The notes beneath the pieces were generated by a model. That model searched no databases. It was not told the origin of the DNA and saw only the letters and a program-made list of their open reading frames with translations. This document shows, piece by piece, positions 37,883 through 47,000 of a DNA stretch of 64,000 bases (positions are counted from its first letter, which is position 1; the number at the start of each line of letters is the position of its first letter). The position numbers were made by a program, and so were the translations under genes. Source of the stretch: JADKCL01 sp046329055 (GTDB taxonomy: Bacteria; Bacteroidota; Bacteroidia; J057; JADKCL01); assembly GCA_046329055.1 (NCBI GenBank), contig JAXLVK010000019.1:1-64000 (forward strand), given 5' to 3'.

Positions 37883-38566
37883 CTATCGCCTCAGGAGCAC
37901 TCCAGCGGCATCATCCTTGAGGGTGCCTTCCACTGCCAGGCCCGTCAGCCGCTTGGACAGGGCGATTTCATTCTCGAAAAATTCATCCTCCACGCAAATC
38001 TGCTGCAAGTCATCCGGCCAATCCCGGAGTCCGTCCGTCCCGATCAGCAGGCTCTGCAGGTCCGCCGTGTTCAATGACTCGGTCAGCATGGCGCCCCGTT
38101 CCCCGATCAGGTGTAAGCCAATGTACCGCGGACGGTTGCCATGGTCGATGCTCCGGATCACGCCATTCACCCCGAGGTAGCCGTCACCACTGTGGAAGAT
38201 ATGCGTCCGCTTCGGCGTCACCACAAACCCCAAGAGCGTGAACAGCAGGTAGTTCTCCACAAAATTGGCGGGGTTGGCGGGCTGATGCAGGTCGCGCAAC
38301 TGATGCAGGTACTCCACGAGGTGCTGCAGCAAGAACGTCGCGTCGAATTCCTGCCGTCTGCAATGCCGCACCAGGAAATTCATGGCAAAAGCAGCTCCCA
38401 ATTGTGCGCCGACCTCGCTATTGCTGCCCGAGCCGCAGCCGTCGGCCACCACGCCCACGATGAAGCCGTCTTCCTTGTGCAGGGCATAGGCATCCTGGCA
38501 ATTGTAATGCAGCTGACGGTGGCTGTAACCCGTTGCAAGACCTGAGGCAGTGGCGAAGTGATTCAT
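37883..38566 (-). CDS. PP2C-family protein phosphatase
   Basis: Metal-dependent Ser/Thr phosphatase of about 227 residues from ATG 38566 (MNHFATASGLATGYSHRQLH). PP2C metal-site aspartates are in NCQDAYAL, VADGCGSGSNSEVGAQLGAA (usual VADGxG), FHSGDGYLGVNG, IGTDGLRDW and KDDAAGVLL. No membrane or sensor domain is present, so it is a stand-alone cytoplasmic catalytic domain; no kinase gene is in view. Such standalone PP2C proteins often pair with FHA or kinase proteins elsewhere. It converges on the ABC permease gene and is divergent from the T9SS cargo gene at 38692. Confidence 0.85.
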   Translation of the reverse strand: MNHFATASGLATGYSHRQLHYNCQDAYALHKEDGFIVGVVADGCGSGSNSEVGAQLGAAFAMNFLVRHCRRQEFDATFLLQHLVEYLHQLRDLHQPANPANFVENYLLFTLLGFVVTPKRTHIFHSGDGYLGVNGVIRSIDHGNRPRYIGLHLIGERGAMLTESLNTADLQSLLIGTDGLRDWPDDLQQICVEDEFFENEIALSKRLTGLAVEGTLKDDAAGVLLRR

Positions 38567-38691
38567 GGCAGTCGCGATGCAGTCCGGCCATTTTCCGAAC
38601 CTGCGATGGGCAAATATACCCATGCCCAGCCCTCCATTCCATGAAAATGCCTAATTTGAGCATGATTTACATCAATCAATATTCGAGGAGC

Positions 38692-39879
38692 ATGAAACCA
38701 CTGTTACGCATTTCCGCCCTTGCGGCCTTGCTTGTTTGCCTTGCATTTCCAGTCCTGTCCCAGCGCCAATCCAGCACGGGCCAGGCGACATTTCCGCAGA
38801 GCGTCGCCACCGAATCCGCCAAAGTCACCGGAGGCATCTGCGACACGATCAACTATGGCTTTCCGATCCCCGGCCCGGGTGTGCTCTACACCTCCAATGG
38901 ATGGGGATTTGTTGGCGGGCACAATGACTATGGCGACCTCGCCTTCGCCGAGCGCATCGAGAACCTGAACGGCTTCAGCCAGGTCTTCGGGATCCGCTTT
39001 TCGTTCGGGCAGGCCAGCAGCTCCGGCCCCAATGCCAAGGTGATCGCCCGCGTATGGCCGGAAGTGTCCGGACAACCCGGCACTGCCATCTACAGCCAAG
39101 ACCTGCTCATCGACGACATCATCGCGGGTTTCGGCAATGTCACGGTCAATTTTCCCAGCCCCGTCAGCGTGAATGGCGCATTTTACGTGGGCTATGAGGT
39201 GACCTATGCTGCCGGAGACACCGTCGCCGCCTACACCACGCGCGACAGCACCGTCTATCCTGCCACGGCATGGAGCAAATTCAGCGACGGCAGTTGGTAC
39301 CCCTTCGACAACTCCGATTCATGGTCCTTGGCTTCGGCATTTGCGATCTACCCCCGTGTCCTCTCCGGCAACCTCGGCCTCACCGTGCTGCCCGCCAACC
39401 CCACGATCAGCCTCGGCGGACAGGTCCAACTCAATGCGAGTGGCGGTCTCAATCCGCGTTGGTTCCCGGCCACGGGCCTTTCCTGCACACAGTGCCCGAA
39501 CCCCATCGCCAGCCCGACCACGACCACAACCTATTCCATCGTGGCCTGGGACTCCACCCAAACCTGCACCGAACTCGTGGAAAACACCGTGTTCGTGAAC
39601 GCAGTGGGCATTGAGGACGGCCTTTTCGGGGGCGCAGCCCAGGTTTATCCCAATCCGAGCAATGGATCCGTGATGCTGGACTTCGTCCAAAACGAAATCG
39701 CCGACCTGACCATCTCGGTTTTCAGCGACCTCGGGCAGGTGGTGTACGAGCAGCCGCTCGCCGCCTTCTCCGGAAAATTCCACGCTGCCTTGCCAATGGA
39801 GGGCCTGGCGCATGGACTTTACACCTTGCAAGTCACTGACGGTGAGCGTAAATTCATCTGCCGACTGGTTTTGCAATGA
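38692..39879 (+). CDS. T9SS-exported protein with C-terminal type A sorting domain
   Basis: 395 residues. Signal peptide MKPLLRISALAALLVCLAFP to SQ. Residues about 45-230 form a beta-rich domain (INYGFPIPGPGVLYTSNGWG, AERIENLNGFSQVFGIRFSF, GAFYVGYEVTYAAGDTVAAY). A 70-residue Ig/gliding-type segment follows: LGLTVLPANPTISLGGQVQL, then NPRWFPATGLSCTQCPNPIA, the usual 'WxPxTGLSCTxCPNP' motif of Bacteroidota surface proteins. The C-terminal sorting domain runs from AAQVYPNPSNGSVMLDFVQN to AHGLYTLQVTDGERKFICRL. A GAGGAG sits 3 nt before the start, one of the few Shine-Dalgarno-like sites here. Confidence 0.85.
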   Translation: MKPLLRISALAALLVCLAFPVLSQRQSSTGQATFPQSVATESAKVTGGICDTINYGFPIPGPGVLYTSNGWGFVGGHNDYGDLAFAERIENLNGFSQVFGIRFSFGQASSSGPNAKVIARVWPEVSGQPGTAIYSQDLLIDDIIAGFGNVTVNFPSPVSVNGAFYVGYEVTYAAGDTVAAYTTRDSTVYPATAWSKFSDGSWYPFDNSDSWSLASAFAIYPRVLSGNLGLTVLPANPTISLGGQVQLNASGGLNPRWFPATGLSCTQCPNPIASPTTTTTYSIVAWDSTQTCTELVENTVFVNAVGIEDGLFGGAAQVYPNPSNGSVMLDFVQNEIADLTISVFSDLGQVVYEQPLAAFSGKFHAALPMEGLAHGLYTLQVTDGERKFICRLVLQ

Positions 39880-39946
39880 CATCCGTCAGCTCATCGTGAA
39901 ACCTCGGCATTGATTTTGCAGTTTAAACCATCAAAGCTGTTTCACC

Positions 39947-40504
39947 ATGAAAGTCCGAGACCTCCGATGGCACCTGTTCCTGCTCCTGTGCGTGGCAGTG
40001 CCTCTCCTGTCGGCGGCTCCTACTCCGGGAAATGAGATCGAAGATGAAATCCGGTGGCGGAGCGACCTGCGGCTCAGTTGGGAAGATTTCAAGGCCAGGC
40101 CAGACCGGCTCAGCCAAATGGACGCGCTCACAGAGTCGGGCATCACATTTTCATGGTCCTGCGACTCCCGAGGATTTCAACTCGAGGCCTATGCCATCTT
40201 TGTCCCGACGGGTTCATGGGTGAAGGAGCCGACGGAAACCCTCCTGCAACACGAGCAGGGGCATTTCGACATCACGGAAATCCATGCGCGGCGGCTGCGG
40301 AAGTTTTTCTCGGAGCATCCCAATCCCTGCCGACTCGGCAAGACGGGCATCGACAATGCTGCCAAGTCCATCATCCAGCGCAGCTATCAGATTCAGAACG
40401 AATACGATGAGGCCACGAATCACGGCCAAAACAAAGGTGCTCAGCGTCAATGGCTGCAAGAGATCGCCAAGGAATTGGAATCGCTCTCGGCCTGGGCAGA
40501 ATGA
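39947..40504 (+). CDS. DUF922-family secreted protease-like protein
   Basis: 185 residues with a signal peptide (MKVRDLRWHLFLLLCVAVPL). The DUF922 core: IRWRSDLRLSWEDFKARPDR near the start, ESGITFSWSCDSRGFQLEAY, then LLQHEQGHFDITEIHARRLR, an HExxH-type site (HEQGH) that suggests zinc binding, and QNEYDEATNHGQNKGAQRQW, where the DxxTxHG segment is conserved in the family. DUF922 proteins are predicted periplasmic Zn-dependent proteases. It follows the T9SS cargo gene by 67 nt in the same direction. Confidence 0.85.
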   Translation: MKVRDLRWHLFLLLCVAVPLLSAAPTPGNEIEDEIRWRSDLRLSWEDFKARPDRLSQMDALTESGITFSWSCDSRGFQLEAYAIFVPTGSWVKEPTETLLQHEQGHFDITEIHARRLRKFFSEHPNPCRLGKTGIDNAAKSIIQRSYQIQNEYDEATNHGQNKGAQRQWLQEIAKELESLSAWAE

Positions 40505-40524
40505 GAACCCACACCCCCAAATGG

Positions 40525-40555
40525 CAAGCCGCCGACCTTTAGGGCCGGCGGCTTG
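40525..40555. terminator. Bidirectional terminator hairpin
   Basis: CAAGCCGCCG (40525-40534) and CGGCGGCTTG (40546-40555) pair perfectly around an 11-nt loop. It lies between convergent genes (DUF922, DUF3127), with TGGTTT after it. Confidence 0.75.
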
Positions 40556-40576
40556 TGGTTTACAGCACTCGATGGA

Positions 40577-40945
40577 TCAAAACGGCAGGTCGTCGGCGGC
40601 GTCGCTCGAGATGTCGGCCATGTCGTGCACCGGGGTGCTGCCAGAGGCAGGGGTGCTCGCGCCCGAGTCAATCTTTTGGATGCGCCATGCTTCCAGCGTA
40701 TTGAAGTATTTCTTTTCACCTTGCGGTGAGGTCCATTCACGTCCACGGAGATTGAAGGTCACCTCAATCTTGTCCCCCACTGCATAGCCGTCGATCAGCC
40801 CGACACGGTCTTGGATCATTTGGAAGGCAACATACTGCGGATACAGCGGATTGTCCACGTATTCCAAGACGAACTCACGCTTCTTGAACGTGTCGGAGAT
40901 TTGCTGCGTATCAAACTTGGCATGCAATTTTCCTTCAACTACCAT
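40577..40945 (-). CDS. DUF3127-domain protein with SSB-like acidic tip
   Basis: 122 residues. The DUF3127 OB-like domain spans about 1-95: KLHAKFDTQQISDTFKKREF, LEYVDNPLYPQYVAFQMIQD, YAVGDKIEVTFNLRGREWTS and KKYFNTLEAWRIQKID. The tail is low-complexity (SGASTPASGSTP) and ends DISSDAADDLPF, like the acidic tip of single-stranded DNA-binding protein (SSB). The family is typical of Bacteroidota and thought to bind nucleic acid; the tip suggests it recruits the same partners as SSB, which is inference. It has its own full promoter and is followed by a terminator. Confidence 0.9.
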   Translation of the reverse strand: MVVEGKLHAKFDTQQISDTFKKREFVLEYVDNPLYPQYVAFQMIQDRVGLIDGYAVGDKIEVTFNLRGREWTSPQGEKKYFNTLEAWRIQKIDSGASTPASGSTPVHDMADISSDAADDLPF

Positions 40946-40987
40946 AGCAAAATCGAATTAAGGAATTGTTACATTGATTCTATCCGG

Positions 40988-41017
40988 CAAAGTTACAGAG
41001 TCCCTTCCCCCTGTCAA
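40988..41017 (-). promoter_or_regulatory. Complete Bacteroidota promoter
   Basis: On the minus strand TTG (41017-41015), 19 nt, then TAACTTTG (40995-40988): an exact TTG-N19-TAnnTTTG match, upstream of the DUF3127 gene. Confidence 0.75.
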
Positions 41018-41058
41018 CGGAAAAAAATCCCCAAAAGTAACCCGGTGTGTGGGTAAGC

Positions 41059-41283
41059 CTATTCGAACTCGGTGGTCTCCGTCCCGGCTGTCCCTTGGAT
41101 CAATTGCTTGACCGAAAGCTCGGCGGTGTCGAGGTACGCACGGCATTGGCCGATGAGGGCGGTGCCTTTGGCGAATAGCCGGATGTTCTCATCAAAATCG
41201 TTGCCGCCCACCTGCATCTTTTGCAAGATTTCACGCAGCTCCCGGAGCTTGTCCTCCAGCGAAAATTGTTCCTTGTTCTCCAT
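41059..41283 (-). CDS. xseB: Exodeoxyribonuclease VII small subunit
   Basis: 74 residues, the normal size. SLEDKLRELREILQKMQVGG followed by FDENIRLFAKGTALIGQCRA and YLDTAELSVKQLIQG is the XseB helical hairpin. Starts 5 nt after the xseA stop, so they form one operon and one enzyme: exonuclease VII, which degrades single-stranded DNA from both ends to short oligonucleotides. Confidence 0.95.
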   Translation of the reverse strand: MENKEQFSLEDKLRELREILQKMQVGGNDFDENIRLFAKGTALIGQCRAYLDTAELSVKQLIQGTAGTETTEFE

Positions 41284-41288
41284 CTGCC

Positions 41289-42554
41289 TTATTGATCTTC
41301 AATCACTTCTGAATCTACCGACCCTTTTGCAAAGTAGGTCTTGATGCGGTCCCCTGCCGCGAGGTTGCTGCCATCGAGGACGGGCTGCCCATGATGGGTG
41401 GTGATGCTGTATCCCCTGCTCAGGACCGCTTGATGGTCAAACTGCGCCAACTGCGCAGCTAGGACATCGAGCCGTTGCCGATAGGTCCCGACCATGTTCA
41501 GGGCAGCCGATTCCAGTCGTTGCTCCAAGTCGTTCAGCGCCTGCTGCTTCATCGCGACCGCTCCCACGAGCCTGTCCTGCATCTGCGACTCCCAATGGTC
41601 CAGGTTTTGTCGAATCCGATGCGCCTGGTGCTGGATCGCCATCTCCATGTCTTCGGCAATCCCATCCAACATCTGCTGCCGCACCTCGATGAAATGCGTC
41701 AGGTTCCTTGCCAATTGCACCGATGCCTGGTCCAGGTTCGCACGCAGGTCGTCGGCGTTGGGCACGGCTTGCTCGGCTGCGGCAGTGGGTGTGGCTGCTC
41801 TCAAGTCGGCGACAAAGTCGGCGATCGTCACGTCCGTCTCATGCCCGACGCCGGAGATGACTGGAACCGTGCAGGCATGGATCGCGCGTGCTACGGACTC
41901 CTCATTGAAGCACCACAGATCCTCCAATGAGCCTCCCCCACGTGCCAAAATGATCACATCCAAATCCGGCAGCTCTTGCAAGCGACTCAGGCTCTGCCGA
42001 ATGGACGCAGCCCCAGCCTCTCCCTGCACGACCGTGGGTGCGAGCACCACCTCCACATGCGGAAATCTCCGGCGGATGGTGTCCACGATATCGCGGATCA
42101 CGGCCCCCGTCGGCGATGTCACCACCCCAATCCTGCGCGGAAAGCGAGGAATCGGCTGCTTGTGGATGGCATCGAACAAGCCCTCGGCCTGCAATTTGTC
42201 CTTGAGCGCAAGAAACCGCTGATGCAGGTCTCCCTCACCCGCAAGCTGCATTTGCCTGACAATGAGCTGATAACTGCCACGCGGCGGATAGAGGCTCAGG
42301 CCTCCACGCACCAAGATCTTGGATCCATGCTTGGGCATCCGGCGCAGGTACTGCAAGGCGACATTCTTGAACATCGCACAACTCAGCTGCGCCTCATCGT
42401 CCTTGAGCGTGAAATAGACATGCCCTGAGGTATGCTGCGTGAGGTTGCTCACCTCGCCCTGGACGACGACATCTTGCAGGAGCAAATCGGTCTCGATCAG
42501 GTCCTTGAGATGCCGGGTCAGCGCACCAACGGAATATGTCAGGTCATTGGACAC
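41289..42554 (-). CDS. xseA: Exodeoxyribonuclease VII large subunit
   Basis: 421 residues. N-terminal OB fold (LTYSVGALTRHLKDLIETDL ... VVQGEVSNLTQHTSGHVYFT). Catalytic-domain motifs: RIGVVTSPTGAVIRDIVDTI, LARGGGSLEDLWCFNEESVA, and PVISGVGHETDVTIADFVAD with LRAATPTAAAE. A coiled-coil region follows (about 270-380), then the C-terminal LSRGYSITTHHGQPV. The start is the GTG at 42554, because the nearby ATG at 42547 is out of frame. The perfect TAnnTTTG box (42559-42566) ends only 4 nt upstream of this GTG, so the mRNA may be leaderless. Confidence 0.95.
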   Translation of the reverse strand: MSNDLTYSVGALTRHLKDLIETDLLLQDVVVQGEVSNLTQHTSGHVYFTLKDDEAQLSCAMFKNVALQYLRRMPKHGSKILVRGGLSLYPPRGSYQLIVRQMQLAGEGDLHQRFLALKDKLQAEGLFDAIHKQPIPRFPRRIGVVTSPTGAVIRDIVDTIRRRFPHVEVVLAPTVVQGEAGAASIRQSLSRLQELPDLDVIILARGGGSLEDLWCFNEESVARAIHACTVPVISGVGHETDVTIADFVADLRAATPTAAAEQAVPNADDLRANLDQASVQLARNLTHFIEVRQQMLDGIAEDMEMAIQHQAHRIRQNLDHWESQMQDRLVGAVAMKQQALNDLEQRLESAALNMVGTYRQRLDVLAAQLAQFDHQAVLSRGYSITTHHGQPVLDGSNLAAGDRIKTYFAKGSVDSEVIEDQ

Positions 42555-42558
42555 TGTG

Positions 42559-42566
42559 CAAAGGTA
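42559..42566 (-). promoter_or_regulatory. -7 promoter box of xseA
   Basis: TACCTTTG on the minus strand, 4 nt before the GTG start of xseA. Confidence 0.55.
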
Positions 42567-42782
42567 CCGAAGAAATTAGCAATCGGTCATAAAAAATTAG
42601 AAATGGCCCCTAAACCGCGCTGAAAGGCCATTCGTTTTCCTCAATTGCTAATTCTGCCTTGGTCTTTGGGATCTACCTTCTGCTCAATGGAGCCATAAAC
42701 TGGACCCTCCCCATCTCCACAGGCAATTGTCAACCATCAACACTTCGACAAGCACCGTGCACCGCTGTCAATTCTGAGTTGA

Positions 42783-43916
42783 TCACCGCACTTCATATTC
42801 CATGATCCCGATGTAGCGCAGGTCATTGCGGCGTTTTCTTGCGAAGACTTTGAGCTCGCCGGGTTTGGGAACGAAGCAGAGGCTGTACCTGTCGCAGCCC
42901 TCCTGCATGTCTTTGAGATCATTGTTGATGGCGATCGCCATGCCTTTGCAATCAGGGCAGTCAAACGCAAGCTCCATTTCCTCGCCAGGCGGAAGGTGTA
43001 TCCTGCGGCTGAGCGGGACGTTCACAGCCTTGACGGTGAAGGGATTGGCATACATGATGGGAACCGATTCGCCGGGATTGGCTCGGATCCACCGCAACAG
43101 GGTATTGCCGGAAAAACCCATCTCGAAGAGGTCGCTGCGAACCAACGGGAATTGCTCGAATTCGTCGAGGCTCACGGGGTCAGCGAGGAACTGCCAATCG
43201 GGATCCTCGGGCAGGTGCTGCATCACGAACTCCGAAGGTGGCGTCGCAAACCAATGCTCGGAGAACTCCTTGACTGTGACGAGCTTGCCGGAATTTTCAT
43301 CCCCGTGGCCTTGGCCCCAAGTGACATCCACCAATTGCCAGCGGCCCTCGATTTTGATGGCATTCCAGGCGTGATCGGGCTGATCCAATCGGGTGCCGGG
43401 CGGCAAATCCTTGGTTTTGGACCATCCAGTGACCTTGACCGCCTCCATTCCGGCAGCGCGGGCAAGCTCCTTGAACAATTCCGAGAAATCGCCACAGACG
43501 CCCTTGTGCGTCCGCAAGGTGCGCTCCGCGTCCCCGGAGCCGTATTCCTTGTTGTTGTAAGCGACATCGTCGTAGCTGACATTTTCGGCGATCCAGCGGT
43601 AGATGGCCCTTGCGCGGTCCCAATCGTCCTTGGCAGGAGCCACGAGGTGCTTGGCGAGGGTGGCATAGTCGTGCGTCAAGGAATCCGGTGTGGCGATGGC
43701 GTGGTCATCGATGGCCCGCCAACTGCGCTCCACGCGGTGATGAGGTGGACGCGCCTTGCGGAACTTTCTTGCGTCCGGAGCCGTGGTGGCGTTGCGGATC
43801 TCCAAAATGACCCAATCCGCCTTGTCCCGGAACTCGGCATCGCCCAACCAAAGTGCCCCCCATTGCAGGGAAACGAGGAAAAGGAGGACAAAAATGGTTC
43901 CGAGGAAGCGGCGCAT
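42783..43916 (-). CDS. Transglutaminase-like cysteine protease domain protein
   Basis: 377 residues from ATG 43916 (MRRFLGTIFVLLFLVSLQWG, signal peptide or membrane anchor). The transglutaminase core is RARAIYRWIAENVSYDDVAY, THKGVCGDFSELFKELARAA with the catalytic Cys, LDQPDHAWNAIKIEGRWQLV with His, and VDVTWGQGHG with Asp. The C-terminal part (about 230-377) is beta-rich, ending DLRYIGIMEYEV, similar to kyphoscoliosis-peptidase-like bacterial proteins. Catalytic triad residues are all present. It may process cell-surface proteins or peptidoglycan-linked peptides; substrate unknown. No gene lies in the 228 nt to xseA, which end in A/T-rich sequence. Confidence 0.88.
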   Translation of the reverse strand: MRRFLGTIFVLLFLVSLQWGALWLGDAEFRDKADWVILEIRNATTAPDARKFRKARPPHHRVERSWRAIDDHAIATPDSLTHDYATLAKHLVAPAKDDWDRARAIYRWIAENVSYDDVAYNNKEYGSGDAERTLRTHKGVCGDFSELFKELARAAGMEAVKVTGWSKTKDLPPGTRLDQPDHAWNAIKIEGRWQLVDVTWGQGHGDENSGKLVTVKEFSEHWFATPPSEFVMQHLPEDPDWQFLADPVSLDEFEQFPLVRSDLFEMGFSGNTLLRWIRANPGESVPIMYANPFTVKAVNVPLSRRIHLPPGEEMELAFDCPDCKGMAIAINNDLKDMQEGCDRYSLCFVPKPGELKVFARKRRNDLRYIGIMEYEVR

Positions 43917-44066
43917 GGAGGGATTTATACGAAAAATGCCCAAGAATGGCTGTGGAAGTTCGTCAAATCATTGATCGACATCACCTTGCCGAAGTTTGCC
44001 GATACCGAATAAGTTCCTAACTTCCAGAATCTTTCGACTACACCTTTGATTTAATACGGAATTTGA

Positions 44067-47000
44067 ATGGTTTCTCGTCGAAACTACTTGCATAGCCGAT
44101 GGCTATGGCTTGCTGTATTTACCTTGTTGGGGATGAGCGGTTTGAGAGGGCAATGCCCGGGCCTCAATTTGAGCATCGCCCCCACACAGACTGTGTATTG
44201 TGGGGCTCCGGCCAACGTGGTGATCAACAACAACTCCACAGGCATCAATGCCTCCACGGCCACCTACCAATTTTTCCGAGGCGCATTCAACTTCGCCACC
44301 AACACCGGAACAGGCTCCGCGACCGACCCCGGACGGCCCGTGGGCACCTATACCTACACGGTGATCGCCACCGACACCGCAGGCTGCTCCGCCACCACCT
44401 CGGTGAACGTGCAGGTGCTGCCGCAACCCACCGCAGGGTTCACATTCAGCCCCAACAACCAGTGCGCCTATACCCAGATCAATTTCACGAACACCTCCAC
44501 TGGCACCAACGGCGGCACCACCTACCTCTGGAACTTCGGTGATGGGCAAACGAGCACGCAGACCAACCCCAACCATACCTACAACGCCCCCGGGGGCGTG
44601 TTCAACGTGACACTCACCGTCACAAACGGGCCGGGATGCACGAGTACGTTCACCTTGCCAGTCAACGTGACCGTCGGCCCCAATCCCGGAATCGCAGGTG
44701 ACGACGGCGATGGCAATACTGTTTACTGCCTCATACCGGGGGATCCCGCGACCTCCGACCCCGTGACCTTCAGCAATACCACGACAGGGGCCATCTCCTA
44801 CACTTGGAATTTTGGTGACGGTTCGCCGCTTTTCACCACCAACAGCACCGCGAATTTTGTCCATACCTACACGGCAGTTGGCACCTAGACTGTGACCATG
44901 ACGGCCACGAGCGCCAATGGCTGCACCGGGGTGAGCACCCTCACCGTGATCTTTGAACGCCGTCCTGTGGCTGCATTGAGCATCACGCCGCTGGAAAACG
45001 GTGGCTGTGAGCCGCATACGGTATGCCCGCAGAACCTCAGCCAAAATGCCACGAACTTCTTCTGGAATTTCGGCGACGGCTTCACCCTGAACACCACCTC
45101 CCCCATCGGCCCCTGCCATACCTATACCGTCGGGGGAAGTTATACCATCACCCTGACCTCCTCCAATTCTTGCCCGCCGCCCAGCACCGCGACAGTGGGC
45201 CCCATCATCGTGACCGGACGGCCGACCGTTGCGTTCACCATGAATCCGAACCCCGGTTGCACTCCGCAAGTGGTGAATTTCACCAACCAGAGCACCGGAG
45301 CCATCCCCGTCAACAGTTACACATGGCATTTTGGGCGGTTTCCGGGAGACAGCTTGGTGAACGTCTATAACCCACCGAGCCAGACATACGGCTACGGAGT
45401 CTGGACGGTGATGCTCGTGGGCCGCAACGCCTGCGGTACAGACACCGTGATCCAGACCTTGATCGTGGACAGGCCGCCCGTGCCTCAGATTGTGGTCACA
45501 CCTACGATTGGTTGCACACCCCTGACCGTCAACGTCACCAACAACACGCCGATTCCCGGTCTCACGCCCATCACCTTCCAATGGTTCATCGATGGCAGTG
45601 CCCTCCCGACCTACACCACTTACAATATCCCGCCGCAGATTTTCACGGCCACCGGCAGGCAACAACCCCGTGATCCATACCATCCGGCTACGGGTATCCA
45701 ATGCCTGCGGATTCCGGGACACGACTGTCAGCATCACCGTTCATCCGGCGGTCGTGGCACAGTTCACCGCCACTCCCAACCCCATCTGCGAAGGCGGCAC
45801 GGTCACCTTCAACCAAAACTCGCTGGGCAGCAACCTCACCTACTCCTGGAACTTCGGCAATGGCAACACCTCGACCTTGCCGGGGCCACATACGCAGACC
45901 TACCCCACAGCAGGCACCTACAACGCGACCCTGACCGTCACGGGCTTCTGCGGTACCAATACCATGACGGTGCCCATCGTGGTGCGACCTTATCCGGTGC
46001 TGAACTACGCCCCGATTCCGGACTCAGGCTGCGCCCCCCTCGTCGTCAACATCAACAACACGTCCACACCCGGCGGCACCAATTCCTGGAACTTCGGCGC
46101 AGGGGCCGTACCTGCCACATCGGCGGTTTACAGCCCGCCCGCCATCACCTACAATACGCCGGGCATCAAGACAATCACCTACACTGTCAACCTGAACGGC
46201 TGTTCTCGCACAAGATTGGACACGGTGATCGTTCGTCCCAAGCCCACCGTCACCTTCACCGCCAGCCCTACGAGCGGCTGCTCTCCCTTGACTGTCACCA
46301 TCAACAATACCACCGCGACCGTTGGCGGGGAAACTTGGTCGTGGACATTTGGCGATGGCGGCACGAGCAATGCGCAGCAACCCGGCAGCCATACCTATAC
46401 CAACCCTGGCCCCGGCACCCTCATCCGCAACCTCAAGCTCGTGGTGACCAATGGGTTTGGTTGCAGGGACAGCCTCACGGTACCCATCACCATCTTCCCG
46501 ATTCCAGTCGCACAGTTTACGGCTTCTCCAGACAGCGGCTGTTTGCCCCTAACGGTCACGATCGCCAATAGCAGTACGACTGGAGGCACCTATTCCTGGA
46601 ACTTTGGCGCGGGGGCTGCCCCTGCTACGAGCACGGCATACAATCCGCCCGCAATCGTTTACAGCACTCCCGGCATCAAGGTCATCACCCTCACCGTCAC
46701 GCGAAATGGCTGCTCGGCGACCAGAACCGATACCGTGATCGTCCGGCCCAAGCCTGTCGTGACCTTTACGGCCTCCCCTACCAGCGGCTGCTCGCCCCTC
46801 ACGGTCACCATCAACAACACGACAACGACAGTCGGCGGCGAGACATGGTCGTGGACATTCGGCGACGGCGGCACGAGCAATTTGCAGCAGCCCGGTACAT
46901 ATACTTATACCAATCCCGGACCAGGGACATTGATCCGAAACCTGAAACTCGTCGTGACCAATGGATTTGGATGCAAGGACAGCCTAACGGTGCCCATTAC

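Noticed and set aside
44886..44888. TAG in the PKD gene as recoding (pyrrolysine or readthrough)
   Set aside because: No context element for recoding is seen and the gene has a second break by frameshift; mutation or sequencing error is simpler.
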